A stretch of 64,000 nt of DNA from Chryseobacterium sp. FP211-J200 (GTDB lineage Bacteria; Bacteroidota; Bacteroidia; Flavobacteriales; Weeksellaceae), in NCBI RefSeq assembly GCF_001643375.1, contig NZ_LSHB01000002.1, forward strand, positions 1-64,000, in the 5' to 3' direction. The first letter of the stretch is position 1; each line of letters opens with the position of its first letter. Shown one piece after another: positions 50,555-59,277 of this stretch. The notes below the pieces were generated by a model. The model saw only the letters and a program-made list of their open reading frames with translations. It did not search any database and was not told the DNA's origin. The position numbers and the translations under genes are program-made.

Positions 50555-51655
50555 TTAGAGTGGTTTGTATTCGAATTGTGGGAAACCTCTATAGTTTGCG
50601 TCATCTTTCATTCTTAAGAATCTGATTTTAAAAAAGAATCCATCACTATCTCTTAGAACATAAAATTTATTAGAGTAGACCTCAGCACCGTTAGTTCCTG
50701 TTGTGGTTCTCCAATTGCTTCCTATTGCTCGTTGGTCATTATTTATAAATTTGCTACCATCAACATCTTCTTTTTTGAAATTATTGTAAGCCGTCTCTCC
50801 TTGTCCGGCAGCCGTTGTAATCTCGTATACACCTGCTCCTCCTAAAATATTATGTAAAACTATATCTGGATAGATATATGAAGTATCCAGGTTATTCGCA
50901 GGATTTAAAGTTAGGTTGGTAAAAACGGTGTAACACAAATCCCACTCCTTCTTTTTGGGCTGAACATTTGCAATTGTTCCTGTTTTGAAAGAGAAAAATT
51001 TGTAGTTATATTCTGAATCTTTTGAGATAATAAATTCTTTATGCGAAGTATCGTCTAAATCAGCATACTGAATTTTGTAGCCTAAAGCGTTTCTTAATAT
51101 TCTTATTTTTTTCCATCCTCTCAAATCTCCAACATTATAGATCGTTCCTGGACTGGTAGTTCCTGTATAGGTTTTGTAACCCATATTCAGAAGGTAAACA
51201 TTGTTCAGGTTATCATCAACATTGATTGCCGAGATGCCACTGGTCTGATTGACGATATCTCCGTCTGGATTATCGACATACTTAGCATTATCTGTATAAT
51301 TCGCTGCTTGGACAAGCAATTTAAGGTCTTTAATAGTTTCGGAATTTACCGCATCAATATTATTGACATTCTTAACTTCTCCAACAGACATTACCAATGA
51401 GCTATTTAGCATCACACGAAATTCGTCTCCGCAGTAGAATCCTAGATCCCAAAGCTCTCTGTGGGTCTTGGAAACATCCCCTGTACTTAGATCAATCCAG
51501 AACTGGTTAGCTTCTGTGGGATCCGCTTGCTCGTTTAAAGTAAGTACACTACCTTCTATAGGAAGGATTTTGACCGGAGTAGCATCCTCAGCAACACAAG
51601 AGGTGAAAATGGAAAATATAAGTAGAATTAAAGTAAAATTTGTTGTCTTTTTCAT
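50555..51655 (-). CDS. hmuY: HmuY-family haem-binding lipoprotein
   Basis: A 366-residue lipoprotein (lipobox FTSC) of the HmuY family, haem scavengers first described in Porphyromonas gingivalis. Motifs are FWIDLSTGDVSKTHRELWDL, KFFSFKTGTIANVQPKKKEW then DLCYTVFTN, and a C-terminal NKFYVLRDSDGFFFKIRFLR. The protein is attached to the outer membrane and hands haem to the TonB receptor encoded 2 nt upstream. It shares its architecture with the secreted protein encoded at 54866-56149. Confidence 0.9.
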   Translation of the reverse strand: MKKTTNFTLILLIFSIFTSCVAEDATPVKILPIEGSVLTLNEQADPTEANQFWIDLSTGDVSKTHRELWDLGFYCGDEFRVMLNSSLVMSVGEVKNVNNIDAVNSETIKDLKLLVQAANYTDNAKYVDNPDGDIVNQTSGISAINVDDNLNNVYLLNMGYKTYTGTTSPGTIYNVGDLRGWKKIRILRNALGYKIQYADLDDTSHKEFIISKDSEYNYKFFSFKTGTIANVQPKKKEWDLCYTVFTNLTLNPANNLDTSYIYPDIVLHNILGGAGVYEITTAAGQGETAYNNFKKEDVDGSKFINNDQRAIGSNWRTTTGTNGAEVYSNKFYVLRDSDGFFFKIRFLRMKDDANYRGFPQFEYKPL

Positions 51656-51657
51656 AA

Positions 51658-53766
51658 TTAGAAATTAAAATTAAATCGTCCAAAATAACTTCTTCCGTAG
51701 AACATTCTTTCCGCAGCACCTGTTGTCCCGTGGACTCCGCCCGTACTTCCAGAAGCTCCATTACGGACATCGGAAATATCAAAAATGTTTCGAACTCCAA
51801 AAGTAATGGTGAAATGGTCTTTCCATATTTTTTGGGAAACCGAGGCATCCATTAATGAAAATGCATTTTGTCTTCCCAAAATATACTGAGTTACACCCAG
51901 GCTTTTATCCTCCATAATTCGGTAAGTCTTACCTACTCCTTTATAGTAAATTGCAAATGATGTTTTAGTTTTTAGGAGATTATAGTAGGCAGATGCATTG
52001 ATCTCCGGAGAATACTGGTATCTATCATCTTGAGTTTGATTAAGGTCCATCATTCGACCTAAAACGGAAAATCCTAGATTAAGTCCAAAATTCTTATTGG
52101 AAATTTTACCAGAAACTGTGTTAAGCCAAGATTCATAACTGTCAACATTGATATATTTATACTGTAAAGGTTGCTCATTGGTAATGGCCAATTCTATACG
52201 GTCACGGGTTTGCAGATAAAGGGAACTGATATCAACGCTCCATTTAAATTGAGTTTCCGGCTTACTAAAAATCGAATAATACAACATTCCTGAGTAAGAA
52301 CTTTCTGGCTTTAAACCACTGTTTCCTTGGATATTATGATTACTATCTACCAGAAAAGTGAATAATTCCTCAAATGTTGGATTTTTGTTAGCAGAACCTA
52401 CAACTGCTCTAAATTCGGATTGATCATTGATGGTTTTTTTTAAAACCAATGAGAAATTTGGTTTTGTTTCGAATGTATCAGAAAAATTCATCCTTACGCC
52501 TGGTCTCAAGAACCAATTTGAACTAAGATCAAACTCGGCGGAAGCAAAAACCCCCACGTTTAAAACATTATTTTCAATATTGTTATTGTCGAATTTTCCT
52601 GTATCTGTGCCAGCAAATCCTTTGGTATAATCACCCTCATATCCCAATTGTACATTGGATTTGTCTGAGTTCAAAAAATTACTGATTGTTCCTCTGGAAT
52701 AGAATGTTTCGGCTTCGTAGTATGTGCTTTTATTCTCTCTGGAAATCTCTTGTATCGCAGGAACATCAAAAATATAATCTTCTTTTTTTCTAGACTGTTT
52801 TTGATAGGAAAAATCACCAGTAAATTTTGTTTTCTTAAAAATCTCTGTCTGGATATTCAAATGATGAAGCATTCTTTGTGTAAAATAATCTCTGTCTATC
52901 GCTGTAAAAGTACGTTCTCCTTCACCTAAATCCTTTGGGACTAGTAAGGGATTATAGAAATTGATCTCTTCCATCAGATAATCTGCTTTGTAGAAAAACT
53001 GTGTTTTCGAACCAGCAAACCTTAATAAAAAAGTAGGGTTCCACTGTTCTTTTGGCTGCCATTCATAACCCCTTCTGTTATCTTGCTCAAAGTAATTTTT
53101 ACCTTTATTACTGCCCCAAAAACCCTGAAAATCATTTCTGTTCAATGACAAATCGGTGTACCATTTATCAGATATGTTATGGGATATCCCTAATGATTGT
53201 ATGTGTCTACCTTTTCCGTAATCTACCCAATCATATTCTTTACCTACAGTTTCTTCCTGTACAAAACCTCGGATATTCCATTTTTTCTTTGAGTTCTTTC
53301 TGGTAATAATATTGATAACACCGGCGACGGCATTGTTTCCGAATTCGACACCCATAGACCCTTTCACAATCTCTATTCTTTCAATATTATCGAGGCTCAA
53401 TTTTGTTAGATCAATATTACTTCCTAATCCAGTGTCACCTACAACAGGGATATTATCTACCAATACTTTGGTGTAATCGGCACCCAAGCCCATGATATTA
53501 GCTTTTGAGTCGCCCGTGTTTTTTTCCGGAACTATCAGGATATTTAAAGTCTGATTAAGTACTTCTGCTACATTGTTTACAGCCATTCTCTTTATGTCAT
53601 CGCTGCTTATAACTTCTACCTTATACAAAGACCTTTTAATAGACTGGGCCGTATATTGCCCAGTAACTACAACTTCTTCAATATTTTTTTGACTAAGTGA
53701 ATCTTTCTGTCCGTACGCAAAATTCAAAATTGCTACTGATAAAAGGCTCATCGTTCTCTTCTTCAT
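51658..53766 (-). CDS. TonB-dependent haem receptor (HmuR-like)
   Basis: Outer-membrane receptor of 702 residues, signal peptide at the N-terminus (LLSVAILNFAYGQ), plug domain with the TonB box region IEEVVVTGQYTAQSIK, then NVAEVLNQTLNILIVPEKNT and IERIEIVKGSMGVEFGNNAV, and a 22-strand barrel ending in FGRFNFNF. Its fixed place upstream of hmuY, hmuT, hmuU and hmuV makes haem the likely ligand; haem-receptor barrel motifs were not specifically checked. The start is preceded by a region with Fur-like half-sites shared with the divergent gene at 53873. It is the first gene of the haem operon. Confidence 0.9.
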   Translation of the reverse strand: MKKRTMSLLSVAILNFAYGQKDSLSQKNIEEVVVTGQYTAQSIKRSLYKVEVISSDDIKRMAVNNVAEVLNQTLNILIVPEKNTGDSKANIMGLGADYTKVLVDNIPVVGDTGLGSNIDLTKLSLDNIERIEIVKGSMGVEFGNNAVAGVINIITRKNSKKKWNIRGFVQEETVGKEYDWVDYGKGRHIQSLGISHNISDKWYTDLSLNRNDFQGFWGSNKGKNYFEQDNRRGYEWQPKEQWNPTFLLRFAGSKTQFFYKADYLMEEINFYNPLLVPKDLGEGERTFTAIDRDYFTQRMLHHLNIQTEIFKKTKFTGDFSYQKQSRKKEDYIFDVPAIQEISRENKSTYYEAETFYSRGTISNFLNSDKSNVQLGYEGDYTKGFAGTDTGKFDNNNIENNVLNVGVFASAEFDLSSNWFLRPGVRMNFSDTFETKPNFSLVLKKTINDQSEFRAVVGSANKNPTFEELFTFLVDSNHNIQGNSGLKPESSYSGMLYYSIFSKPETQFKWSVDISSLYLQTRDRIELAITNEQPLQYKYINVDSYESWLNTVSGKISNKNFGLNLGFSVLGRMMDLNQTQDDRYQYSPEINASAYYNLLKTKTSFAIYYKGVGKTYRIMEDKSLGVTQYILGRQNAFSLMDASVSQKIWKDHFTITFGVRNIFDISDVRNGASGSTGGVHGTTGAAERMFYGRSYFGRFNFNF

Positions 53767-53793
53767 TGAAAAATTTTTTGCGAAGATAAGATT

Positions 53794-53848
53794 TTATTTA
53801 GAATCAATAAAAATAATTCAGTACTTTTGTAGAATAATTCTAAATAAC
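53794..53848. promoter_or_regulatory. Divergent control region with Fur-like palindromes
   Basis: Between the TonB receptor (minus) and a secreted T9SS gene (plus). A half-conserved site TTATTTAGAATCAATAA lies at 53794-53810, and a perfect 6-1-6 palindrome TAGAATAATTCTA at 53830-53842 extends rightwards into AATAAC. The plus-strand -7 box TACTTTTG (53822-53829) abuts the palindrome, so a bound repressor would cover the start site. The pattern fits iron-dependent Fur control (inference). Confidence 0.6.
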
Positions 53849-53872
53849 ATTTTAAGTTTAATAATATCAACT

Positions 53873-54661
53873 ATGAAAGCAAAACTATTTTTGGCAGCTT
53901 CTTTATTTGCAGTCGTTGCAAACGCACAATTAACTTCTATCGACGAAAACTTCAATAATTTTACAGCCGGAAGCACAACCTTTCCTCAAAGCGGCTGGTC
54001 TGTAAAATTGCCAACGGGACCATTTCCTCCCCAACCAATGATGATCGTTACAGCAGACACAAACAAATCTATCCAGGCTTATCCTGGAAGTACAGTCGCT
54101 CAGCCGATGTACCTGATCACGCCTCAGATCGTGGCTCCTGCTGGAGACAAAACATTGTCTTTTGACTCTGGAATGGTAACTGGCGGATTAGGAACCACCG
54201 GTTCTGTGCAAGTTGGACTCGCTACTGACCCAGCTGATATGACCACTTTCGTAGCTGTAGGTAACCCGATCGAATTAACAAGTACAACAGTTCAGAATTT
54301 TAAAGTTGGAATTCCAGCATCTACTGCTACATATTTGGTGATCAGAACAACCTCAGCAACAATGCATTCACCGATCCATATCGACAATGTAAAATATGAC
54401 AGTGATCTGTCGGTTGCAGACAATGCATTTTCTTCCAACAATGTAAAATTTGCTGTTACCGCAGACAACAACGCTTTGAAATTCTCTTCAACTTCTACCC
54501 TTTCCACTACTAAAATTTATTCTGCGACTGGACAATTGTCTACTGAAGGAAAAATCATCAATAACACATTTGATATTGCAAAACTAAAGACAGGCATTTA
54601 TTTCATTGTGATTGAAAACATGAACGGACAGTCTGTAAAATCTAAATTCATCAAAAAATAA
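53873..54661 (+). CDS. Secreted T9SS cargo protein, choice-of-anchor-J-like
   Basis: A 262-residue exported protein: signal peptide (LFLAASLFAVVANAQ), one jelly-roll domain of the choice-of-anchor-J/cleaved-adhesin type (SVKLPTGPFPPQPMMIV, PMYLITPQIVAPAGDKTLSF), and a T9SS sorting tail with TKIYSATGQLSTEG and LKTGIYFIVIENMNGQ. Its position opposite the haem receptor and its Fur-like promoter suggest it is made in iron starvation. A role in haem or iron capture is possible; the domain itself is a generic binding or adhesion module. Confidence 0.82.
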   Translation: MKAKLFLAASLFAVVANAQLTSIDENFNNFTAGSTTFPQSGWSVKLPTGPFPPQPMMIVTADTNKSIQAYPGSTVAQPMYLITPQIVAPAGDKTLSFDSGMVTGGLGTTGSVQVGLATDPADMTTFVAVGNPIELTSTTVQNFKVGIPASTATYLVIRTTSATMHSPIHIDNVKYDSDLSVADNAFSSNNVKFAVTADNNALKFSSTSTLSTTKIYSATGQLSTEGKIINNTFDIAKLKTGIYFIVIENMNGQSVKSKFIKK

Positions 54662-54697
54662 GTTGAATTAGGATAAAATAACTTATTTATAATTAAG

Positions 54698-54727
54698 CCT
54701 TTCGAGTTTTTCTTGAAAGGTTTTTTT
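54698..54727 (+). terminator. Terminator after the 53873 gene
   Basis: CCTTTCGAG and CTTGAAAGG (one mismatch) around a T-rich loop, followed by a T-run. Confidence 0.75.
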
Positions 54728-54782
54728 GTGATGGTAATTTTAATATAGCAGATATGATTTATGTCAAGTTTTATTTCTAATC

Positions 54783-54837
54783 TTATTTAGAATAATTAAA
54801 AACAATTATATAGTTTTGTAGAATAATTCTAAATAAC
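54783..54837 (+). promoter_or_regulatory. Second Fur-like control region
   Basis: Same order as at 53794-53848: a site TTATTTAGAATAATTAAAA at 54783-54801, a -7 box TAGTTTTG (54811-54818) and the identical palindrome TAGAATAATTCTA at 54819-54831 followed by AATAAC. Only one gene, 54866, lies downstream, so the arrangement is a copy of the control unit in front of another T9SS gene. Confidence 0.65.
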
Positions 54838-54865
54838 AGATTTAAAAATTAAAAAAATCTAAATT

Positions 54866-56149
54866 ATGAAAACAAGACTACTTTTGGCAAGTTTACTTGC
54901 ATTGACTGTAAACCAAACGGTTCTATCACAAACGGACGAGAATGGTTATACACAGGTTGAACTTACCACTGGACCACAATATGCAAACAGAGTGTTCTTT
55001 GACCTCTCCGCAAACAACATTGTTTCACAACCAGCTACAGGATGGGATATCGCGTTCTACAGAAACAGTGCTATGGATTTCGGGATCAAAGTAAATGATG
55101 CAACAAGCGTCTTGACCTACCAAGTTTCTGCCGATCATGCCGCATTTGATACTGTAATACCTGCAGATAAGGCATCTTGGGGAGAACCACTTTATAATCC
55201 AGACCAGACAGAAAGGATCCAAGATGGTGCATTTGACGCTGCCACATTGTTGCCTGCCACAAGTCTTAATTTTGGATGTGGATCTTATGATATCGCAACG
55301 CACAAAGTCAATGGTAAAGTCGTTTTTGTATTGGAATACGGTACAACTTATTACAAATTTTTCATCAATGAATATGCTGCTAGTTACACTTTCAAATATG
55401 CAAAATGGAATGGAACATCTTGGGACGCAACACAGACTAGAACAATTGCTAACGGCACAGACGATGCATTTTTCAACTACTTCTCTTTTGATACGGGAGA
55501 AAAAGTGACTAACCTGGAGCCAGCTAAAGCAAACTGGGATCTTATGTTTACCAGATATTATACTTTTTACGCTAATATCATGATGTACAAATTATCAGGT
55601 GTGATCCAAAGTCCGAATGTAACCGTTGCCAAAGTACAACCAGAAACTCAAGCTGTTTCTACTTTTACAGCACCTGCGGCGGCCGCTTATTCTAAAAACA
55701 TTACAACGATTGGTCATTCTTGGAAACCAACTTCTGGCGTGAATACCGATGTCGTCTATTATATCAAGGAAGGAACTAAATATTATAGATTGTATTTCAC
55801 AGATAACGGTGGTGCTTCTACAGGTAACATGTACTTCAAATACAAAGATATCACGTCTACATTATCGGTAGCTGATCTTGGAAAGAAAGGAAGTTTTGGG
55901 ATCTATCCGAATCCGACCAAAGAAGATAAAAAAGTGAACATCTTATTTGATGTAAAAGAAACTACTTCTAAGAACGGAACTGTTGAGTTATTCGATTTTT
56001 CTGGTAAGAAAGTTTTCGAAACGGCTATTGCAAATCAATCAGGATTCTCTGCTCAGGAAGTTGACCTTAATAGACTTAACTCTGGTGTCTATCTCGTAAA
56101 GATCACTTACGGCGGGCAAACAGAAACCAAAAAGCTTATTGTAAAATAA
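54866..56149 (+). CDS. HmuY-like protein with T9SS sorting tail (candidate secreted hemophore)
   Basis: A 427-residue exported protein with a Sec signal (LLLASLLALTVNQTVLSQ) and no lipobox. The body resembles HmuY: VFFDLSANNIVSQPATGWDI then AFYRNSAMDFG at the start and FNYFSFDTGEKVTNLEPAKA then NWDLMFTRY, matching FSFKTG...W-DL...FT of the lipoprotein encoded at 50555-51655. From about residue 345 it carries a T9SS tail, FGIYPNPTKEDKKVNILF to LVKITYGGQTETKKLIVK. It should therefore reach the cell surface or medium by T9SS rather than stay as a lipoprotein. The Fur-like promoter supports iron regulation. Haem binding is inferred from the family. Confidence 0.82.
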   Translation: MKTRLLLASLLALTVNQTVLSQTDENGYTQVELTTGPQYANRVFFDLSANNIVSQPATGWDIAFYRNSAMDFGIKVNDATSVLTYQVSADHAAFDTVIPADKASWGEPLYNPDQTERIQDGAFDAATLLPATSLNFGCGSYDIATHKVNGKVVFVLEYGTTYYKFFINEYAASYTFKYAKWNGTSWDATQTRTIANGTDDAFFNYFSFDTGEKVTNLEPAKANWDLMFTRYYTFYANIMMYKLSGVIQSPNVTVAKVQPETQAVSTFTAPAAAAYSKNITTIGHSWKPTSGVNTDVVYYIKEGTKYYRLYFTDNGGASTGNMYFKYKDITSTLSVADLGKKGSFGIYPNPTKEDKKVNILFDVKETTSKNGTVELFDFSGKKVFETAIANQSGFSAQEVDLNRLNSGVYLVKITYGGQTETKKLIVK

Positions 56150-56179
56150 GTCATATTTTCAGATTTTATTCTTTATGAG

Positions 56180-56202
56180 AACCACCTTCGGGTGGTTTTT
56201 TT
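56180..56202 (+). terminator. Terminator after the T9SS HmuY-like gene
   Basis: Perfect AACCACC-TTCG-GGTGGTT hairpin with a stable TTCG tetraloop, then a T-run. Confidence 0.9.
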
Positions 56203-56230
56203 GTTTCTTGTCGTTTGATCAAATAATGAG

Positions 56231-56238
56231 TAAATTTG
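56231..56238 (+). promoter_or_regulatory. TAnnTTTG -7 box for lipB
   Basis: Reads TAAATTTG, 21 nt upstream of the GTG start at 56260. Confidence 0.5.
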
Positions 56239-56259
56239 TATTAAATAATTCAAATCAAA

Positions 56260-56976
56260 GTGAATTCTCTCATCAATAAAAAAGTAAGGTTCCAGGATCT
56301 CGGCACCAAAGATTATCAGCCGACTTGGGACTATCAGGAAGAATTACTCAAACAGAATCTTGATATCAAGATCCAGAACAGGGAAAATCCAGAAGACCTG
56401 AAAATAACAAACAATCATCTTCTTTTTGTAGAGCATCCGCACGTTTATACTTTAGGAAAAAGCGGGCACGAGTCCAATCTTCTCGCCAACGAAAAAAAGC
56501 TGAAAGAAATAGAAGCCACTTACGTCAAAGTCAACCGAGGCGGCGATATCACTTATCACGGTTTTGGTCAGGTTGTCGGCTACCCTATTCTTGATTTGGA
56601 AAATTTCTACACAGACATCCATCGTTACATGCGCGATCTGGAGGAAGTCATCATCCGAACCATTGCAGAATATGGTTTGATTGGCGAACGTTCTCCTGGC
56701 GAAACCGGCGTTTGGTTTGATGTGGGAAAACCTTATGCAAGAAAAATATGCGCTTTGGGTGTAAAAGCTTCACGATGGATCACGATCCATGGTTTTGCAC
56801 TGAATGTAAATACCGATATGCGGTACTTCGATTACATCATTCCTTGTGGGATCTCTGATAAACAAGTGACTTCTATGAAAAGAGAACTGGAGAAGGAAGT
56901 TGATTATGAAGAAGTAAAAGAGAAGATAAAAAAACATTTTGCTGATGTTTTTGGATGTGACCTTTTTTATAAGTGA
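56260..56976 (+). CDS. lipB: Lipoyl(octanoyl) transferase
   Basis: Transfers octanoyl from ACP to lipoyl domains, first step of lipoate synthesis. The 238-residue protein has the FVEHPHVYTLGKSGHESNLL region, the RGGDITYHGFGQVVGYPILD core with the conserved Gly and His, and GVKASRWITIHGFALNVNTD, then PCGISDKQVTSM with the active-site Cys. The start is GTG, as no ATG precedes RBS-like DNA at the right distance. It converges with dgt across an inverted-repeat spacer. Confidence 0.95.
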   Translation: MNSLINKKVRFQDLGTKDYQPTWDYQEELLKQNLDIKIQNRENPEDLKITNNHLLFVEHPHVYTLGKSGHESNLLANEKKLKEIEATYVKVNRGGDITYHGFGQVVGYPILDLENFYTDIHRYMRDLEEVIIRTIAEYGLIGERSPGETGVWFDVGKPYARKICALGVKASRWITIHGFALNVNTDMRYFDYIIPCGISDKQVTSMKRELEKEVDYEEVKEKIKKHFADVFGCDLFYK

Positions 56977-57028
56977 TAATTGATAAACGATTTTAAATCA
57001 ACTATCATTTATCAATCATCAATTATAA
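56967..57028. repeat. Convergent-gene inverted repeat, TTATAA..TGATAAA
   Basis: Arms of 25 nt (56967-56991 and 57004-57028) agree at 22 positions when inverted and enclose 12 nt. It reaches into the last codons of lipB and touches the dgt stop, so it probably ends both transcripts; the left arm recurs at 43561-43591. Confidence 0.65.
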
Positions 57029-58387
57029 TTACATCGTCATCCCGATATCAATCCCCTTGATCTTTCTGTAAAGGTCGGTCGCAAAATTATCCGTCATTCC
57101 CGTAACAAAATCCAGAACACCCAACGTTTTCTGATAAACTGTCGCATCATCATAGATGAATTGCTGTGGAATCAGTTTCAAGGCCATTTTATCGTATGAT
57201 TTACGTTCGTCTTTTTCCTTGATGATCGATGGAACGAAATGATTCAGAAGTTCATACATGACGTTGTAACCAGCATTTTCTATTTCTATCACGGCTTTGT
57301 GATTGTAGATCTTCTCGATGGAGAAACGCTCTATCTCGGTCAATGAGGAACTTTCGGTTTTGAAGATATCAAGAATGCCTTTGTCCAGACTTCCGTCCAA
57401 GATCTTATCGAAATTACTTTTATAAAGCTCAATGGTTTTATTGATGAGAGAATTGATCACCTTCGCTCTCAGATAAGAGATCCTTTCGTTTTTATTGGTA
57501 ATAATTCCCAGCTTGTCTCCTACTCTTTTGATGTCGTCGGGATTTACGGATCTCACTAGATCAAGAAATAGGTTTTCGCAATCCTCCGTATTCACAATTC
57601 CGAGTCTGTGCGCATCTTCCATATCGATGATGTTGTAGCAGATGTCGTCCGCCGCTTCTACCAACCAAACGAATGGATGTCTTTTGAAGATCACAGGCTC
57701 ATCATGTTCAATCATCATTCCTGTAGATCTTGCAATATCCAAAAACTGTTGTTTTTCATTTTGGAAGAATCCAAATTTCTTACGGTTGATCACACCTTTT
57801 TTCTTAGCGATGGATTCACATGGATATTTGGCAATGCTTGCCAAAGTAGTGTAAGTCAGTTGTGCGCCACCTTCGTCTTTACCTTGTTGCTTATGCGTGA
57901 GAACACGGATTGCGTTGGCATTCCCTTCGAAGTTGACAAGGTCGCCCCACTCTTTTTCACTGAATTTAGATTTTAATTGATTTTCATTCTTCTCGAAGTA
58001 ACTCGCAATTGCATCTTCTCCCGAATGTCCGAAAGCCGGATTTCCAATGTCGTGACAAAGGCAAGCCGATGCGATCACATTGTGCAATTGGTGTTGATAA
58101 AAATCCTTTGACAGATCACTAATATCATCATGATAAGTTTCTGAAATATATTCACCAGCCAAACTTCCCAAACTACGGCCTACAGAGGCCACTTCCAACG
58201 AGTGCGTCAATCTATTGTGCACAAAAACACTTCCTGGCAAAGGGAAAACCTGCGTTTTGTTTTGAAGTCTTCGGAAAGCGGAAGAGAAAATGATGCGGTC
58301 AAAATCTCTTTGAAAATCTGTTCTGGAAACCACGTTCTGCTGGTGATTTCCGGTGCGCTGATTGGTGAAAATTGTGTTCAGTTCCAT
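57029..58387 (-). CDS. dgt: dGTPase (HD-domain dNTP triphosphohydrolase)
   Basis: Hydrolyses dGTP, and in this class other dNTPs, to nucleoside plus tripolyphosphate. The 452-residue HD protein begins FTNQRTGNHQQNVVSRTDFQ and shows the metal ligands H...HD...D in FVHNRLTHSLEVASV, CLCHDIGNPAFGHSGEDA and LVEAADDICYNIIDMED. Length and motif spacing match bacterial type 2 dGTPases. A TAnnTTTG box lies 8 nt before the ATG at 58387. Confidence 0.95.
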   Translation of the reverse strand: MELNTIFTNQRTGNHQQNVVSRTDFQRDFDRIIFSSAFRRLQNKTQVFPLPGSVFVHNRLTHSLEVASVGRSLGSLAGEYISETYHDDISDLSKDFYQHQLHNVIASACLCHDIGNPAFGHSGEDAIASYFEKNENQLKSKFSEKEWGDLVNFEGNANAIRVLTHKQQGKDEGGAQLTYTTLASIAKYPCESIAKKKGVINRKKFGFFQNEKQQFLDIARSTGMMIEHDEPVIFKRHPFVWLVEAADDICYNIIDMEDAHRLGIVNTEDCENLFLDLVRSVNPDDIKRVGDKLGIITNKNERISYLRAKVINSLINKTIELYKSNFDKILDGSLDKGILDIFKTESSSLTEIERFSIEKIYNHKAVIEIENAGYNVMYELLNHFVPSIIKEKDERKSYDKMALKLIPQQFIYDDATVYQKTLGVLDFVTGMTDNFATDLYRKIKGIDIGMTM

Positions 58388-58395
58388 ATTGGATC

Positions 58396-58403
58396 CAAAA
58401 ATA
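58396..58403 (-). promoter_or_regulatory. TAnnTTTG -7 box for dgt
   Basis: The minus strand reads TATTTTTG, ending 8 nt before the dgt start codon. Confidence 0.4.
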
Positions 58404-58457
58404 AGGCATTTTTATTTTTAACGGAATAATATTTGAGAATTTATCAAAAAAGTCATC

Positions 58458-59192
58458 ATGCCAGAAGGTCCAACTATTTATCTCATGAAAGAAGACCTTC
58501 AAAAGTTTGTTGGAGAAAAAGTCATTTGTGTTAGCGGAAATGCTGAAATTGACAGAGAAGAGCTCATTAATAAAAAACTGAAAGAAATCAGACTCTATGG
58601 GAAACAAACTTATTTGATCTTTGATAAGATGAGTATGAGGATCCATTTGTTAATGTTCGGCTCCTATGAGATCGATGAACAGACCAAGCCTGACAAATCT
58701 TTGAGATTGGGTTTAAATTTCAAGAAAGGAAAGGCTCTATTTTATACTTGTTCTGTAAAAATGGTTAATGATGATTTCCTCAAAACCATCGACTGGGAAG
58801 CTGATGTGATGAGTGACGATTGGAATCCGAAAAATGCCAAAGAAAAACTTAAAGCGAACCCTAAAATGATGGTTTGTGACGCCTTAATGGATCAAGATAT
58901 CTTTCCTGGTGTTGGCAATATCATTAAAAATGAAGTTTTGTTCAGAATTGGCGTTCATCCGGAAAGTGAAGTTGGAAATCTGCCTTTGAAGAAACAGAAC
59001 GACCTCATCGCAGAAGCCAGAAATTACAGCTTTGATTTTTTGAAATGGAAAAGAACAAACGAATTGAAAAAACATTGGCAGATCTATCACAAAAAGAAAT
59101 GTCCTATCTGTGGTAAAGAAGTCATCAAGAAAGATACAGGAAAAGGAAAACGCTCTAGTTTCTATTGCGAAAAAGACCAGAAACTCTATTAA
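58458..59192 (+). CDS. Fpg/Nei-family DNA glycosylase
   Basis: Excises oxidised bases and nicks DNA at the resulting site. The 244-residue protein starts MPEGPTIYLMKED, with the catalytic Pro and Glu in place once Met is removed, and has the YGKQTYLIFDKMSMRIHLLM segment with the conserved Lys and GxHLxM, then DQDIFPGVGNIIKNEVLF (helix-two-turn-helix). The C-terminal zinc finger shows KKCPICGKEV with two Cys, then KRSSFYCEKDQ, where the fourth position is Asp rather than Cys. It is 70 nt from the divergent dgt gene, both maintaining nucleotide pool or DNA quality. Nei type is more likely than Fpg from the short length. Confidence 0.88.
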   Translation: MPEGPTIYLMKEDLQKFVGEKVICVSGNAEIDREELINKKLKEIRLYGKQTYLIFDKMSMRIHLLMFGSYEIDEQTKPDKSLRLGLNFKKGKALFYTCSVKMVNDDFLKTIDWEADVMSDDWNPKNAKEKLKANPKMMVCDALMDQDIFPGVGNIIKNEVLFRIGVHPESEVGNLPLKKQNDLIAEARNYSFDFLKWKRTNELKKHWQIYHKKKCPICGKEVIKKDTGKGKRSSFYCEKDQKLY

Positions 59193-59277
59193 TTATAAAG
59201 ATTATTACGATAAAACTCAAGTGATAATCATTTGATTTCAACTTAATTTTACTTATCATTGGCAAAAATTTTACTTT

